A stretch of 64,000 bases of DNA from an uncultured Gemmatimonadales bacterium (GCA_947259315.1 CAMYLR010000019.1:74033-138032), one strand, 5' to 3'. Shown: positions 1-9,821, counted from the first letter of the stretch. A program made the numbers and translations. The notes: generated by a model not told the origin, from the letters alone.

Positions 1-1203
1 GCGGCCGGGCTGATCACCGCCGCTCCAACCGGCGAGCACGAGCAGTCGCTCGACGACGTTCTCGAGCTCGCGGACGTTCCCCGGCCAGTCGTAGGCGCAA
101 AGCGCCTCCCAGGAGCGTTTGGTGAAGATCTTGTCCTGAGAGCGGTTTCCACCAGGCAGCGAATCCGGGAACCCGGCGCGTGTCAGCACGTGATCGAGCA
201 GGTCGGGGATGTCCTCCGGCCGCCCCCGCAGCGGTGGAATCGTGATCGGGATGACGTTTAGCCGATAGAAGAGGTCCTGACGGAATTCTTCGCGCTCGAC
301 CTCTTTTTCCAAATCTTTATTGGTGGCCGCCAAGATCCGCACGTCAACCGGGACCGCTTCGGTCGCCCCGACGGGTATGATCTCCCGTTCCTGAAGCACG
401 CGCAGGAGCTTGACCTGAATCGCTGGGCTCGTATCAGCGATCTCGTCCAGAAACAGAGTTCCACCAGCCGCGACTGTGAACAACCCTTCCTTGTCTCGGA
501 TGGCGCCCGTGAAGGAGCCCTTGACGTGGCCAAATAGTTCCGATTCCAACAATGACTCGGGGAGCGCTCCGCAGTTGATGGGCACGAAGGGCCCCTTGCC
601 ACGACTCGAGTGATCGTGGATGTACCGCGCGAACAGCTCCTTACCGGTGCCGCTCTCCCCCATCAGCAGCACGGTGCTCTCTGCCGGCGCGACTTGGGTG
701 GCGATCTCGAGCACTCGTTGGAAGGCGATGCTTTGACCCACTGGTTCGACCTCTGCCTCACTCCCGGCTCGCCGTGCCAACGCTTGATTCTCGCGAGAGA
801 GCTTGACGTTCCGCTCCTCCAGTGCGTGCATCTCGATCGCCTGGCGCGCGTTCAGAATCAACTCCTGGTTCTTGTACGGCTTTCTCAAGTACCGGAACGC
901 GCCTTCGTTGCAGGCCTGCATGGCGAAATCCTCGTCACCCTGGGCAGTGATCAAGATCACTTTGGCGAGCGGATCCTGAGATCGAGCCTGCTTCAGGACC
1001 GCTATGCCATCGCGCCCTGGCAGGCGGAGATCGGTCACCACGAGATCGATGGGGCCGTTCTCTTCGAGCCATCCGACAGCCTCGTCACCGGTTCCGGTGG
1101 CGGTCACCTCGAAACCGTTGCGCTCGAACAGCACCGAGAGCGCTTCGAGCACGCTTGGCTCGTCATCGACCAGGAGCACGCGTGGGGATCTGGACTTTTT
1201 CAT
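1..1203 (-). CDS. Sigma54-dependent NtrC/PilR-type response regulator (C-terminus cut by window edge)
   Basis: About 401 codons are visible; the frame stays open to base 1, so the DNA-binding helix-turn-helix is missing. The N-terminal receiver has the acidic pair D13-D14 and the phospho-acceptor D58 in TDLRLPG. The AAA+ domain has Walker A GESGTGKEL near residue 182, the sigma54-contact loop as GSFTGA (229-234, a usual variant of GAFTGA) and Walker B GGTLFLDEI. The product should activate RNA polymerase-sigma54 when phosphorylated. The kinase gene ends 80 bp upstream, so the two form a two-component pair. The ATG at 1203 puts the receiver fold at the right distance from the N-terminus. PilR is the favoured reading because pilus motor genes lie on the same strand nearby; NtrC-, AtoC- or ZraR-like roles are possible. 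Family assignment is firm, target genes unknown. Confidence 0.93.
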   Translation of the reverse strand, partial: MKKSRSPRVLLVDDEPSVLEALSVLFERNGFEVTATGTGDEAVGWLEENGPIDLVVTDLRLPGRDGIAVLKQARSQDPLAKVILITAQGDEDFAMQACNEGAFRYLRKPYKNQELILNARQAIEMHALEERNVKLSRENQALARRAGSEAEVEPVGQSIAFQRVLEIATQVAPAESTVLLMGESGTGKELFARYIHDHSSRGKGPFVPINCGALPESLLESELFGHVKGSFTGAIRDKEGLFTVAAGGTLFLDEIADTSPAIQVKLLRVLQEREIIPVGATEAVPVDVRILAATNKDLEKEVEREEFRQDLFYRLNVIPITIPPLRGRPEDIPDLLDHVLTRAGFPDSLPGGNRSQDKIFTKRSWEALCAYDWPGNVRELENVVERLLVLAGWSGGDQPGR

Positions 1204-1283
1204 CTTGCGCTTCGCCGTTTCATCACGCGGGTTGTAAGAGATTCGGGGGGCTCACCAATATACCGCGGCCGGGCATCCAACGC

Positions 1284-2987
1284 CTACGAACTGCGAGGCA
1301 GCGCGACTCGAAATCTCGACCCGCGGCCGCGATCGCTATCGGCCCAAACCATTCCCCCGTGTAGCTCTACGATTCGGTGTACGATTGCAAGACCCATTCC
1401 GAAACCCGTCTGGCGGGTGGTAAAGAAAGGATCGAAGACCCGGTCTTTCACCTCGGGATCGATCCCCGGGCCGTTGTCGCGCACCTCCAGCGCCACGAAG
1501 GGCCCGGCGCCCTCCAGCTCTGGGAGCATCGCGTCGCCGCCAACTCGCACTTCAACCTGCGGGTCAGCCACGCCGTCGACCGCCGCCCTGGCATTGCTCA
1601 GCAGGTTGAGGCAAACCTGTTTGATCAGATTGTGATCGCCCTCGATCCGGTGGGGCGCCCCGGGTCGCACAAACACCGTTCGCGGACCGCTGTCTCCGGC
1701 TGCCATGCGATCCACCTCGATCGCGTCCTCGACCACCGCCACGACATCCACCGGTTCGAGTTTTCGGATCCTAACGCCAGAGAACTCCTTGAAATCATCG
1801 ATTAGCGCGGTTAGCCGGTCGGTTTCACGAATCGTGAGGTTGATCAGCCGCGACTCATCGCGCTCACCGGCGCTGCCGCCAGCGCCCAATAGCTCGACAG
1901 CTGATCGGATCGCCGCCAGTGGGTTCTGAATCTCGTGTGCCAATCCAGCCGAGAGCTCGTTTACCGCGCGCAATCGATCCGCCTGCCGCGCGAGCTCCTC
2001 GAGACGCTTCACGTTCTCAACATCCCTGACGATCGCCGCCGCTCCGCGCCTCCCGCCGCGTGGATCGTACAGTACAGTGGTAGTCACACCAACCGCTCGA
2101 GAATCGCCCTCCTCGTCGGCAAAGCTCAACTCTGTGTACTCGACCTCGCGCTCAGAGCGCAGCGTACCCAGCAGCAACCGATAGAGGGTCGCCAGGCCGG
2201 ATTTCTCTGTTCGTTCTGGTACCGTCCCGCCCAGCGGAATGCCCTTGATTCCGAGTTGCGCGCGGGCCGTAGAGTTTATGAAATCGATCTCTTCACGGTC
2301 ATTGATCGACAGCACGCCACTCTCGATCGTATTGAGCAGGTTTTCGACGTCAAGCGGGGATCGAGCGAGCTGCATTTCCAGCTCCATCAACCGATCGCGC
2401 TGCGCCAGCATCCGTCGTCCGACGATCCCGCTCGCCACACCGACGACTAGGAATACGATAACCGACAAAGCGAGGCTCCACAGGATCGTAGTCACCTGTC
2501 CGGAGATGTTCGGCAGTACGACCGCCCCCGATTCTGCACCCAGCTGGGGGGCGATCTGCCAATAAGCAGTGGCCAAGTACACAATCACCACGGTCACCGC
2601 GGTCACCATGGCACCACGAAGACCGAGCAGCAAACCAGCCGCCGCCACGAGCAGGATGTAAAACAGCGCGAACTCGCTCCCGACCCCACCGGTCAGGAGA
2701 ACCGCGATGGTAATCAGTGACAGATCGTGAATGACCTGGGCGCCCAGGAAACGGGAGCCTGGCTGGTGGCTCTTGCCGTAAATCCAGGAAGCCAGGGTGA
2801 AAACGGTTGGTACACCCACGATCAGGAGGACCAGCGGGGTAGATGACGGCTCGGCAACGGTTGTCGTGCGAACGACCGTAGCCGCCAGCGCCAACGCGTA
2901 CGCCACCGCCAGTCGGGCCGCATAGACCCCAGAGAGGAGACTGCGCTCGTCGAGCGTGCGAAGGGAACTTTGGAGGGTTTGGGCCAT
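1284..2987 (-). CDS. Membrane PAS sensor histidine kinase (PilS/NtrB-like)
   Basis: 567 residues from the ATG at 2987, chosen because an upstream extension would run toward the end of the DUF1501 gene and has no signal of its own. The first ~175 residues hold about six hydrophobic segments. A coiled stretch and a PAS-like domain follow, then a HisKA domain with H351 in AHEIQNPLAAI. The ATPase domain shows N-box LLSNARAAV, G1 DNGPGID and G2 GFGMGLAIVHRIVELHGG. Six transmembrane helices plus PAS plus HisKA is the layout of PilS, and the adjacent downstream gene is a sigma54 regulator. It should autophosphorylate on H351 and pass the phosphate to D58 of that regulator. The stimulus is unknown. 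A pilus role is inferred from pilB/pilT/pilC about 6 kb upstream. Confidence 0.92.
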   Translation of the reverse strand: MAQTLQSSLRTLDERSLLSGVYAARLAVAYALALAATVVRTTTVAEPSSTPLVLLIVGVPTVFTLASWIYGKSHQPGSRFLGAQVIHDLSLITIAVLLTGGVGSEFALFYILLVAAAGLLLGLRGAMVTAVTVVIVYLATAYWQIAPQLGAESGAVVLPNISGQVTTILWSLALSVIVFLVVGVASGIVGRRMLAQRDRLMELEMQLARSPLDVENLLNTIESGVLSINDREEIDFINSTARAQLGIKGIPLGGTVPERTEKSGLATLYRLLLGTLRSEREVEYTELSFADEEGDSRAVGVTTTVLYDPRGGRRGAAAIVRDVENVKRLEELARQADRLRAVNELSAGLAHEIQNPLAAIRSAVELLGAGGSAGERDESRLINLTIRETDRLTALIDDFKEFSGVRIRKLEPVDVVAVVEDAIEVDRMAAGDSGPRTVFVRPGAPHRIEGDHNLIKQVCLNLLSNARAAVDGVADPQVEVRVGGDAMLPELEGAGPFVALEVRDNGPGIDPEVKDRVFDPFFTTRQTGFGMGLAIVHRIVELHGGMVWADSDRGRGSRFRVALPRSS

Positions 2988-3051
2988 GAGCTGTAAACAT
3001 GACCCTTCAAGGTCTATGCCGACACCCCACCCCCAGGAGGCGCCTGCCGAG

Positions 3052-4380
3052 CTAGGCCAGCACTCCGCGGAAGCGTCGCGAATCGATGGTATAACCAGGG
3101 AAGACGCGATCCGTGTTGCGGGCACCTAGATGACGGACAACGACCTCACCGAAAACGTCGCGGAAGTCGGTCGTGATCGCCAAATCGCGCCGCTCGTAGA
3201 GCTGGCCGGCTTCGAGCCCGGGCCACGTGCCGAACACGCTACCGCCGGACACGGCGCCACCGAGGATCAGCATGCAATTGCCGTGGCCGTGATCGGTGCC
3301 GCCGCTGCCGTTTTCGGCCACCGTGCGACCAAACTCAGACATCGTGATCACCACCACGTCGTCCATACGCTCGTCCAGATCTCCGTAGAGAGCCGCGATC
3401 CCAGCTGCGAGCTCGCGTAGCCGGTTGGCCAGCTGGCCTCTCGACCCACCCTGAGCCAAGTGAGTGTCCCAACCCCCGAGATCGGCGAACGCCACCTCGA
3501 GACCGACATCGGCTTTGACGAGTTGAGCGATCTGTTGAAGTGAACGGCCAAACGGCGTGCGCGGGTACTCCACGCCATCCCGCGGTGAGTAGCGCGTCGG
3601 ATCGGCCTGGCGCAGGAGCTCGATCGCATCAAACGACTGATCCGCGGCACCGCTCACGACATCGCCCGATGAGCCGCGGTACAATTCCGAGAACGTCGTC
3701 TCGAGCGATCGGTCCCTCCCCCCCGCCACCCCAAACCGCTGCAGATCGGGGATGGCCAACGTCGGGTAGGCGCCACGCAGTGCCAACGGTAGCTCCGGGG
3801 CGATGGCGATACCGCGCAAGAGATCACTCGCCAGGCCTGCCTGCCCCGCGGCATGGTCGGCAGCGTGGGCGTTGCCACCGGCCAACGTGCGGCCGTCACA
3901 TTCGACGCATCGATTCTCAGCAAGCAACCGGTTCAACCACCCGTCACGCGTCGTCTTGACCCCCGGTGCGGCCGTCTCCATGAAGTCTTGGGCTTCAAAG
4001 TGAGAACGCGTCGGGTGCGGTGATCCGCAGGCGTGAACCACCGCCAGCTCACCCCGCCGCCAGAACGGCAGAACCGGCTCAAGAGACGGATGGAGCCCAA
4101 AGAAGCCGTCCAGATCGAGCGCACCCTCTTCCGCGCTGGCGCGTGGTGGATCGATCGCGATTGATCGCCGCACTCGGTAATACGCTTTCTCGCCAAATGG
4201 CACGACCATGTTGAGCCCGTCGACAGCGCCACGCTGGAAGATGCAGATGAGCGTCTTCTTTCGAGTGGCGGCCGCCGTATCCGCCAGCAGTGCTCGGGTG
4301 AGGAACTCGGGTGGCATTCCTAAGGTCAAGAGCGCCAAACCGCTGTTTTTCAGAAACATCCGTCTCGGTATCGTGCGCAT
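3052..4380 (-). CDS. DUF1501 family Tat-exported protein
   Basis: 442 residues. The ATG at 4380 is preceded by GGAGG with good spacing and begins MRTIPRRMFLKNSG, a twin-arginine signal followed by a hydrophobic stretch, so export is folded through Tat. A longer open frame upstream overlaps the DUF1800 gene and is rejected. The body has features of DUF1501 proteins, which are alkaline-phosphatase/sulfatase-fold relatives: FQRGAVDGLNMVVP near the N-terminus, DLGGWDTH in the middle and MSEFGRTVAENGSGGTDHG toward the C-terminus, rich in potential metal ligands. The gene starts 22 bp after the DUF1800 stop. These two families are commonly paired, with no settled biochemical function. Secreted hydrolase is a reasonable guess only. 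Confidence 0.92.
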   Translation of the reverse strand: MRTIPRRMFLKNSGLALLTLGMPPEFLTRALLADTAAATRKKTLICIFQRGAVDGLNMVVPFGEKAYYRVRRSIAIDPPRASAEEGALDLDGFFGLHPSLEPVLPFWRRGELAVVHACGSPHPTRSHFEAQDFMETAAPGVKTTRDGWLNRLLAENRCVECDGRTLAGGNAHAADHAAGQAGLASDLLRGIAIAPELPLALRGAYPTLAIPDLQRFGVAGGRDRSLETTFSELYRGSSGDVVSGAADQSFDAIELLRQADPTRYSPRDGVEYPRTPFGRSLQQIAQLVKADVGLEVAFADLGGWDTHLAQGGSRGQLANRLRELAAGIAALYGDLDERMDDVVVITMSEFGRTVAENGSGGTDHGHGNCMLILGGAVSGGSVFGTWPGLEAGQLYERRDLAITTDFRDVFGEVVVRHLGARNTDRVFPGYTIDSRRFRGVLA

Positions 4381-4402
4381 TTCTTCGCCTCCGGCGGTCC
4401 TG

Positions 4403-6031
4403 TCAGTGGTATTGAAAGTCCGGCGAACCGAGGACGAGACCGATCGTCCGCATGTTTCGCTCGCGAGTTGTATGGGCATTCATCTCGAGATCGGCTCGCA
4501 CCACGGATTCAAGTTGCTTGGTGTCAGCCGCCGGCAATAGCGCATCCAGCACGGTCACCACCGGGTCGATCGTCATCGCTGACTCGGCAAGGAGGTTTAG
4601 GTCGACGTTGTCAAACTGTCCGGCCGCCAACCCCAGCCCGAGGTTCAACCGCTGCAGCATGGCCCCGCTACTTACCCACTCTGGGTCGGTGTCGGGATAA
4701 CCAGTGGGGGCGGGCTCTAAGTACGGCACGTGGTCGAGTTCACGCAGGGCACCAAACAACCGGCGCGAGGGTCCGACATCGGCCCCACTCATACGCAGTG
4801 CGCTTGCGATGAGCTCGAACGGCGATTTCACCTTGGCGTCGATGTAATCCCGATCGTAGAACTGCTCTGCAGTGAACAACGCTCTCGTGACGGCGCCAAG
4901 GTCGCCCTCGGTCTTGAGGTAGACCCCAGCGATCTCATCGATCAGGGCTGTTGGCGGGCTATCCGAGACGAACGCCTGTGCCAGCTTTGTCGCGAGGTGA
5001 CGGGCCGTGGACGGGTGGAGCGCCAACATGTGCAATACCTGTAGGCCGTCCTCGACGCCACGCCCTGCCGGCAAGGAATGCCCCAGAACGGTCTTCGAAC
5101 CCATGTCATGCATCGGTGACCGAAACTCGAACTCTACCCTCTCCGGCATGCCACGCCGGGGCTGGTTCGGCTCGCGTCGCATGGTGCGTCCCCGTTCTCT
5201 GCCGTCATCCAGGGTCCAGCCAGTAAACGCGCGTGCCACCTCGACCACGTCTTCCTGCGTATACCCGCCTTCCACGCCCAGCGTGTGAAGCTCGAGGAGC
5301 TCGCGCGCATAGTTCTCATTCAGCCCCAACGTTCCTCCCCGGCGACCAACGAATCGGGCAGCCTGGGACTCGGCGCCTGCCGACCGCCAATTGTCGAGAA
5401 AGATCAACATCGCGGGGTGAGAAGCGGTCGCTTGCAGCATCTCTTCGAACTTGCCGAACACATATGGTCGGATCGCCTCGCTCTCATAGTCACCGACCAG
5501 CCAACGGGTGGGGCCCTTGGCCCAAAAAACGTTGAAATGGTTGAACCAAAACTCGGTCATTACGGCTTCCAGCTGTCGTTCCGAATAGACGGCGCGTTGC
5601 AGACGCACGCTCGCCAACTCGCCCAGAATCCGACCGGGCGGCGAGACCCCGCGCTCCCGCATGAGCTGGCGAAGGCGCTCCGGGGTCAGCGAGTCCTCTG
5701 CGCCTAGTTGTTCTTGCAAGACTCGAGGTGGCGGGTACTCCGCTAGCAGCTCCGTTGGGGTCATCGTCGCTGCGTCGTAGGCGCTGAGCCGGGTCTCAAA
5801 CACTGTGTCGTCGATATGTGTGGGACGCATCTGCGAATCGAGCCACGCCTCTGCGCCGATCTCCATCACCTTCGCTATGTCATCGGGGCGGGGCCCGTAC
5901 GTAGCCCGTTTGAGGAGGTGCACGGCTTCTGTCTCCGAGGTCTCGCTCTGCGCGACCGCAGGCCGATCCCATCCGAAGAGTGCAATGGTCAACATCAGCT
6001 GACCCAACACGAACCGATTCATTCTGACCAT
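4403..6031 (-). CDS. DUF1800 family exported protein
   Basis: 542 residues with an N-terminal signal peptide (about 28 residues, ending near PAVAQ). The ATG at 6031 follows GGGAGCG at suitable spacing; a second in-frame ATG is three codons on. DUF1800 hallmarks seen are LLKRATYGPRPDD after the signal, EFWFNHFNVF, NENYARELLELHTLG and FTGWTLDD. These proteins are large, secreted and of unknown activity, and are typically encoded directly before a DUF1501 gene as here. The pair is likely co-transcribed and may form one exported functional unit. The M28 peptidase gene ends about 95 bp upstream on the same strand. Confidence 0.92.
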   Translation of the reverse strand: MVRMNRFVLGQLMLTIALFGWDRPAVAQSETSETEAVHLLKRATYGPRPDDIAKVMEIGAEAWLDSQMRPTHIDDTVFETRLSAYDAATMTPTELLAEYPPPRVLQEQLGAEDSLTPERLRQLMRERGVSPPGRILGELASVRLQRAVYSERQLEAVMTEFWFNHFNVFWAKGPTRWLVGDYESEAIRPYVFGKFEEMLQATASHPAMLIFLDNWRSAGAESQAARFVGRRGGTLGLNENYARELLELHTLGVEGGYTQEDVVEVARAFTGWTLDDGRERGRTMRREPNQPRRGMPERVEFEFRSPMHDMGSKTVLGHSLPAGRGVEDGLQVLHMLALHPSTARHLATKLAQAFVSDSPPTALIDEIAGVYLKTEGDLGAVTRALFTAEQFYDRDYIDAKVKSPFELIASALRMSGADVGPSRRLFGALRELDHVPYLEPAPTGYPDTDPEWVSSGAMLQRLNLGLGLAAGQFDNVDLNLLAESAMTIDPVVTVLDALLPAADTKQLESVVRADLEMNAHTTRERNMRTIGLVLGSPDFQYH

Positions 6032-6126
6032 GTAATCGCTCCCATCGGATGTTCGAAAACTTGGACACCGTCGACGGGAACTTTGTTAACCGGTGAGCAA
6101 CCGGTATGCGCTCGGAAGGCGGTTAT

Positions 6127-7686
6127 CTAGCGGGTCAACGCCCGGATCTGGGTCAGTCCTTCCTCCGTCCACTCAGGGGGGCTCGCATCATCGGCGATCG
6201 CATGCGCGGTGTGGAAGATCAGCCGCGCCACACGTGCTGCCTTGTCGGCATCGATCTTATCCACTTCGTCCGAGGGCTGGTGGTAGTCCTCGTGCACGCC
6301 GGCAAAAAAGAACAAGGCGGGGATCTCTTTGCGGGCGAAGTTGAAGTGATCGCTGCGGAAAAAGAAACGCTCCTCCGGCCACGGGTCGGGGACCACGGTG
6401 AGGCCCAGCGACGTATTCTCCGAAGCGACCGCACGCACGAGCGGTCCGAGCGACGAGTACTCCTGACCGATCACCACAACGCTGTCGGGAGCGTTGCGGG
6501 CGATCATGTCTACGTTGATGTTGGCCACGATGCTCTTCAGTGGCACTGTCGGATGATCGCTGAAGTAGCGTGAACCAAGAAGCCCCTTCTCCTCGCCGCT
6601 GACGGCCAGAAAGAGCAGCGATCTCGCCGGCGGTTCTTCGAGCGTCGCAAATGCCTCCGCAACCTCCACCAGCGCCGCTGTTCCCGAGGCATCATCGTCG
6701 GCCCCGTTATAGATCGAATCCCCGGTTGCGTCAGCGGTACCGATGCCGACGTGGTCCATATGTGCGCTGAAGACCACGTACTCGTCGCGCAATTGGGGAT
6801 CGCTGCCACGGATGACGGCTACGACGTTCGGTGGGCGGGAATCTTCAAACGTCGACGGGAAGGCTGCGAAGTGTGCTTCTATGCCCGCAATGGGCACCCC
6901 GTCCGCGTTTGGACTCGGCGCTGCAGTGAACTCAGCTCGGTCCAGAATACTAGTGGCGGCCGTATTCGAGACGTAGAACACGGGGATCTCATCGGGGTTG
7001 GCGAGTACCCGTCTCGGTTGAGCCGACAGTTCCGCCATGCGGCCGATCATCTCTGCGGGAAACTCGGCGCCAAGCATCAAGAGTAGCGCTGACGCGCCAC
7101 CCTCCTCGGCTTGGCGTCGAGCGCTTGCCGCGCGGAGACGAAAGTCACGATCCGGAGCGCCGGGCAGGGACACAACCATGACGCTTCCTCGAACGTCGGC
7201 CGACGCGGGCAGTCCGGCTTCCGGCAAATCACCGAAATACACCAACGACCCGTGTTGCATGTCCTGCCCCACGCGATCGACCGCCGGCGAGGCGAAGAAG
7301 TCGACCCCATACTCCAACATCTGGTTGTTCGAGCCATCGGCGTTCACGACACCGAAGTGGACCGACTCCGTATCGAGCGCTCGCAGCGGCAGCGAGTAGC
7401 GTTGCAGGAAGCTCCCCCCGTCACCGCCGGGCTCGAGGCGCAACGCTTGGAATTGTCCGGCCAAGTATTCAGCTGCCATCTCCAGTCCAGGGCTCGGGGT
7501 GTCCCGTCCAGCCAACTCATCGCTCGCCAGGTAGGCGATCCTGGCGCGCATGTCTTCCGCGGTAATGGTCGCCTCTGCGGCCCTGAGAAGGTCATGATCG
7601 GTGTTGGGCTCCGAATTAACCCCGGACCGGGTACACGCGCTCGACAGCGCCACAAGCGTGACCACAAAGAGGGTACGCGGGCGCAT
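6127..7686 (-). CDS. M28 family zinc aminopeptidase, lipoprotein-like
   Basis: 519 residues from the ATG at 7686, which overlaps the cupin stop as TGATG; a GTG one codon upstream is possible. The signal peptide ends in LSSAC, a loose lipobox, so membrane anchoring is likely but not certain. The catalytic domain carries the M28 two-zinc set: HMDHVG (His, Asp), NGADDDASG (bridging Asp), SGEEKGLLGS (general-base Glu pair), NVDMIAR (Asp) and a late His in HEDYHQPSDE. A longer central insertion between the signal and catalytic region fits a protease-associated domain. It should remove N-terminal amino acids from peptides outside the cytoplasm. Substrate preference cannot be read. Confidence 0.92.
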   Translation of the reverse strand: MRPRTLFVVTLVALSSACTRSGVNSEPNTDHDLLRAAEATITAEDMRARIAYLASDELAGRDTPSPGLEMAAEYLAGQFQALRLEPGGDGGSFLQRYSLPLRALDTESVHFGVVNADGSNNQMLEYGVDFFASPAVDRVGQDMQHGSLVYFGDLPEAGLPASADVRGSVMVVSLPGAPDRDFRLRAASARRQAEEGGASALLLMLGAEFPAEMIGRMAELSAQPRRVLANPDEIPVFYVSNTAATSILDRAEFTAAPSPNADGVPIAGIEAHFAAFPSTFEDSRPPNVVAVIRGSDPQLRDEYVVFSAHMDHVGIGTADATGDSIYNGADDDASGTAALVEVAEAFATLEEPPARSLLFLAVSGEEKGLLGSRYFSDHPTVPLKSIVANINVDMIARNAPDSVVVIGQEYSSLGPLVRAVASENTSLGLTVVPDPWPEERFFFRSDHFNFARKEIPALFFFAGVHEDYHQPSDEVDKIDADKAARVARLIFHTAHAIADDASPPEWTEEGLTQIRALTR

Positions 7687-8426
7687 CACTCAGCCCCCCC
7701 CGCCTCCCAGAGGATGAGGACGTCAAGATCACCCTCCAGCGAGTCGAAGGAGTGATCGGACCCGGCCCTCACAAACACGATCGAACCGGGTTCAACATCG
7801 ATCGCGTCGTCATCGATGCGAAACCTCCCCTTGCCGTTCACTACGAAGTTCACCTCGTCGAAAGCGTGTACCAGCGTCTTGTCTCCACCGAGCTGTTCGG
7901 GCAACATGTACATCCCAAACCTGAGCGAAGGCAGATCGAGAAACAAGCTCCAGACGTTCCGCCCAGCGTCTCGGTCATCAACGATATCCGTCATCTGAAA
8001 CCCCTCCCAAGCAGGCCCAGCCTCGGCCGGGGGACCGTTAACGAACACGACCAAGGTACGCAGGTCCTCGATGATCTCCACGAAGCGGTGGCTGGCCTCG
8101 GCCTCGACGTACACGATCGAGCCGGGCTCGATCGAGAACGCGTCGTCCTCCACTTCGATCACAGCTCGACCGGAAACGACATAGTAGACCTCATCTCGAC
8201 GATGTGGAGATTGTCGATCGATCGCGCCGGCGGGCAGGTCGTACAGCCCGACGCTGAACGAGGCACGATCTACAAAGCTCAGGTAGTTGCGCCCGCTAGC
8301 CTCGCGCCGCTCGATCAGATCCGCCAGCCGATGCGCCTCCCAAGCCGGTTGCCCCTGTGCATGCGCCGTCACGGCACCGGAGATCCCCAGACACAGCGAG
8401 AATATTGCGGTCGGTAAGAAGCGCAC
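7686..8426 (-). CDS. Exported double-cupin protein
   Basis: 246 residues if started at the GTG at 8426, which gives a clean signal peptide (RFLPTAIFSLCLG to AHAQ). The frame is open to 8675 but that extension overlaps pilC and looks non-coding. No clear Shine-Dalgarno precedes the GTG, so the exact start is uncertain. The mature protein has two similar cupin halves, each with the run EVYYVVSGRAVIEVEDD or VNFVVNGKGRFRIDDD, then a PGSIVYV or PGSIVFV turn and a late His (ASHRFVE, SDHSFDS). This is the bicupin beta-barrel fold. The usual HxH metal pair is not obvious, so it may bind a ligand rather than catalyse. It overlaps the M28 peptidase start and is probably co-translated with it. Confidence 0.8.
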   Translation of the reverse strand: MRFLPTAIFSLCLGISGAVTAHAQGQPAWEAHRLADLIERREASGRNYLSFVDRASFSVGLYDLPAGAIDRQSPHRRDEVYYVVSGRAVIEVEDDAFSIEPGSIVYVEAEASHRFVEIIEDLRTLVVFVNGPPAEAGPAWEGFQMTDIVDDRDAGRNVWSLFLDLPSLRFGMYMLPEQLGGDKTLVHAFDEVNFVVNGKGRFRIDDDAIDVEPGSIVFVRAGSDHSFDSLEGDLDVLILWEAGGAE

Positions 8427-8604
8427 AGCAGCTAGGACGAGCCAACCCCGCTCCGCGCTCAATGCTACTGTTGTCCCGAACTTCAAGGCGGCGATAGGCG
8501 ACACGAGTCGAGGCGCTCGAGAAAGACAAGCGAGGCGTACCGAGGTACGCCACAGCGCAGCCTGACGAGCGGAACGAAGACCCGTGCCGCCTTGCGCTGC
8601 CTCT

Positions 8605-9804
8605 CTACTGGACGGTTTTGATGAGGTCGAAAATCGGCAGATACAACGCCACCAGCATACCGCCCACAAGACCACCTAAGACAACGATCATGACCGGTTC
8701 CAGAATTGACGTCAGCCCAGTAACCGATGTCTCGACCTCATCGTCGTAGAAGTCCGCGATCTTTTCAAGCATCTCGTCGAGACCACCCGTCTGTTCGCCA
8801 ACGTTGATCATCTGCACAACCATCGGGGGGAACACCCCACTTCGACCCAAGGGATCGGAGATCGTGTCGCCACCCGCGATCGACACTCGGCTCTCCATGA
8901 CCGCGTTTTCGATCACGCGATTACCGGTCGTCCGGGCCGTGATCTCGAGTCCCTCCAGGATCGGGACACCGCTCTGAACGAGCGTGCCCAGGGTGCGGCT
9001 AAAACGAGCGATAGCGGCCTTCCTCAGCACCGGACCCATCAGCGGTAAGCGCAACAAGAGCCGATCGATGGTAAGACGTCCGTTCGAGGTCATGTAATAA
9101 GCGCGGATGGCGTAGCCAATCAGGGCCACACCAGCCAACAGTGCCCACCAGTAGGCGATGAGGAAGTCGGAGACCGCGACCAGCAAACGTGTCGGCCACG
9201 GAAGTGCTACGCCGGCACCGCTGAAAAACACCGAGAAAGTCGGGATCACGAACACCAGTAAGATGGCGATCGCGATAACGGCGACGAGGATAACCACCGC
9301 CGGGTACAACATCGCTGTCCTGACTTTGCGCTTGAGGCGGCCAGCGGCCTCCATGTAATCAGCCAGTCGCAGCAGAATCGTGTCCAAAACGCCGCCGATT
9401 TCACCCGCGGCAACCATGCTGACGTAGATGTCGTTGAAGAATTCCTTTTGACGTCGCATCGCATCGGCGAGTGTCGTTCCAGACTCCACGTCCCGAAGCA
9501 GCGAACGAATCTGATCCCCCACCACGGGTCGCGTTTGCTGCTGAGCCAGAATGTCCAGCGACCGAACCAACGGCAAGCCAGCGTTGATCATCGTTGCGAA
9601 CTGACGGGTGAAATGAATCCGATCCTTGGCGCGAATACGGTTTCCGAACGGGATCGCGATTTCCCGTGGCTTTGTTCTTACGCTAATGACGATCAGCCTG
9701 CGGCGTCGAAGCTGACCCACCACCTCCTGCTCGCTGGCGGCGGTCATCTCCCCTGACTGGCTCTCGCCGGTCACACTGCGGGCCTTCCACAGGTACGTTC
9801 TCAC
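8605..9804 (-). CDS. pilC: Type IV pilus inner-membrane platform protein PilC
   Basis: 399 residues, normal for PilC/GspF. The GTG at 9804 has AAGGA a few bases upstream. Two GspF domains are visible. The first begins FTRQFATMINAGLPLVRSL and contains MVAAGEIGGVLD; the second begins FSRTLGTLVQSGVPILEGL and contains MINVGEQTGGLDEMLEKI. Three hydrophobic segments occur: about residues 170-195, 215-235 and near the C-terminus (MIVVLGGLVGGMLVALYLP). PilC couples the cytoplasmic ATPases to pilin assembly. It follows pilT by 17 bp. The 178 bp between its stop and the next gene holds only a short hairpin without a T-tract. Confidence 0.96.
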   Translation of the reverse strand: MRTYLWKARSVTGESQSGEMTAASEQEVVGQLRRRRLIVISVRTKPREIAIPFGNRIRAKDRIHFTRQFATMINAGLPLVRSLDILAQQQTRPVVGDQIRSLLRDVESGTTLADAMRRQKEFFNDIYVSMVAAGEIGGVLDTILLRLADYMEAAGRLKRKVRTAMLYPAVVILVAVIAIAILLVFVIPTFSVFFSGAGVALPWPTRLLVAVSDFLIAYWWALLAGVALIGYAIRAYYMTSNGRLTIDRLLLRLPLMGPVLRKAAIARFSRTLGTLVQSGVPILEGLEITARTTGNRVIENAVMESRVSIAGGDTISDPLGRSGVFPPMVVQMINVGEQTGGLDEMLEKIADFYDDEVETSVTGLTSILEPVMIVVLGGLVGGMLVALYLPIFDLIKTVQ

Positions 9805-9821
9805 GGCGAGTCCTTACGCCT

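Noticed and set aside
610-1635. Long plus-strand open frame of 341 codons opposite the response regulator and kinase
   Set aside because: It is the antisense shadow of two well-supported genes and has no recognisable domain.
8535-8552. GGCGTAC/GTACGCC hairpin between pilC and the cupin gene
   Set aside because: Seven-bp stem with no T-tract and no neighbouring motif, too weak to call a terminator.
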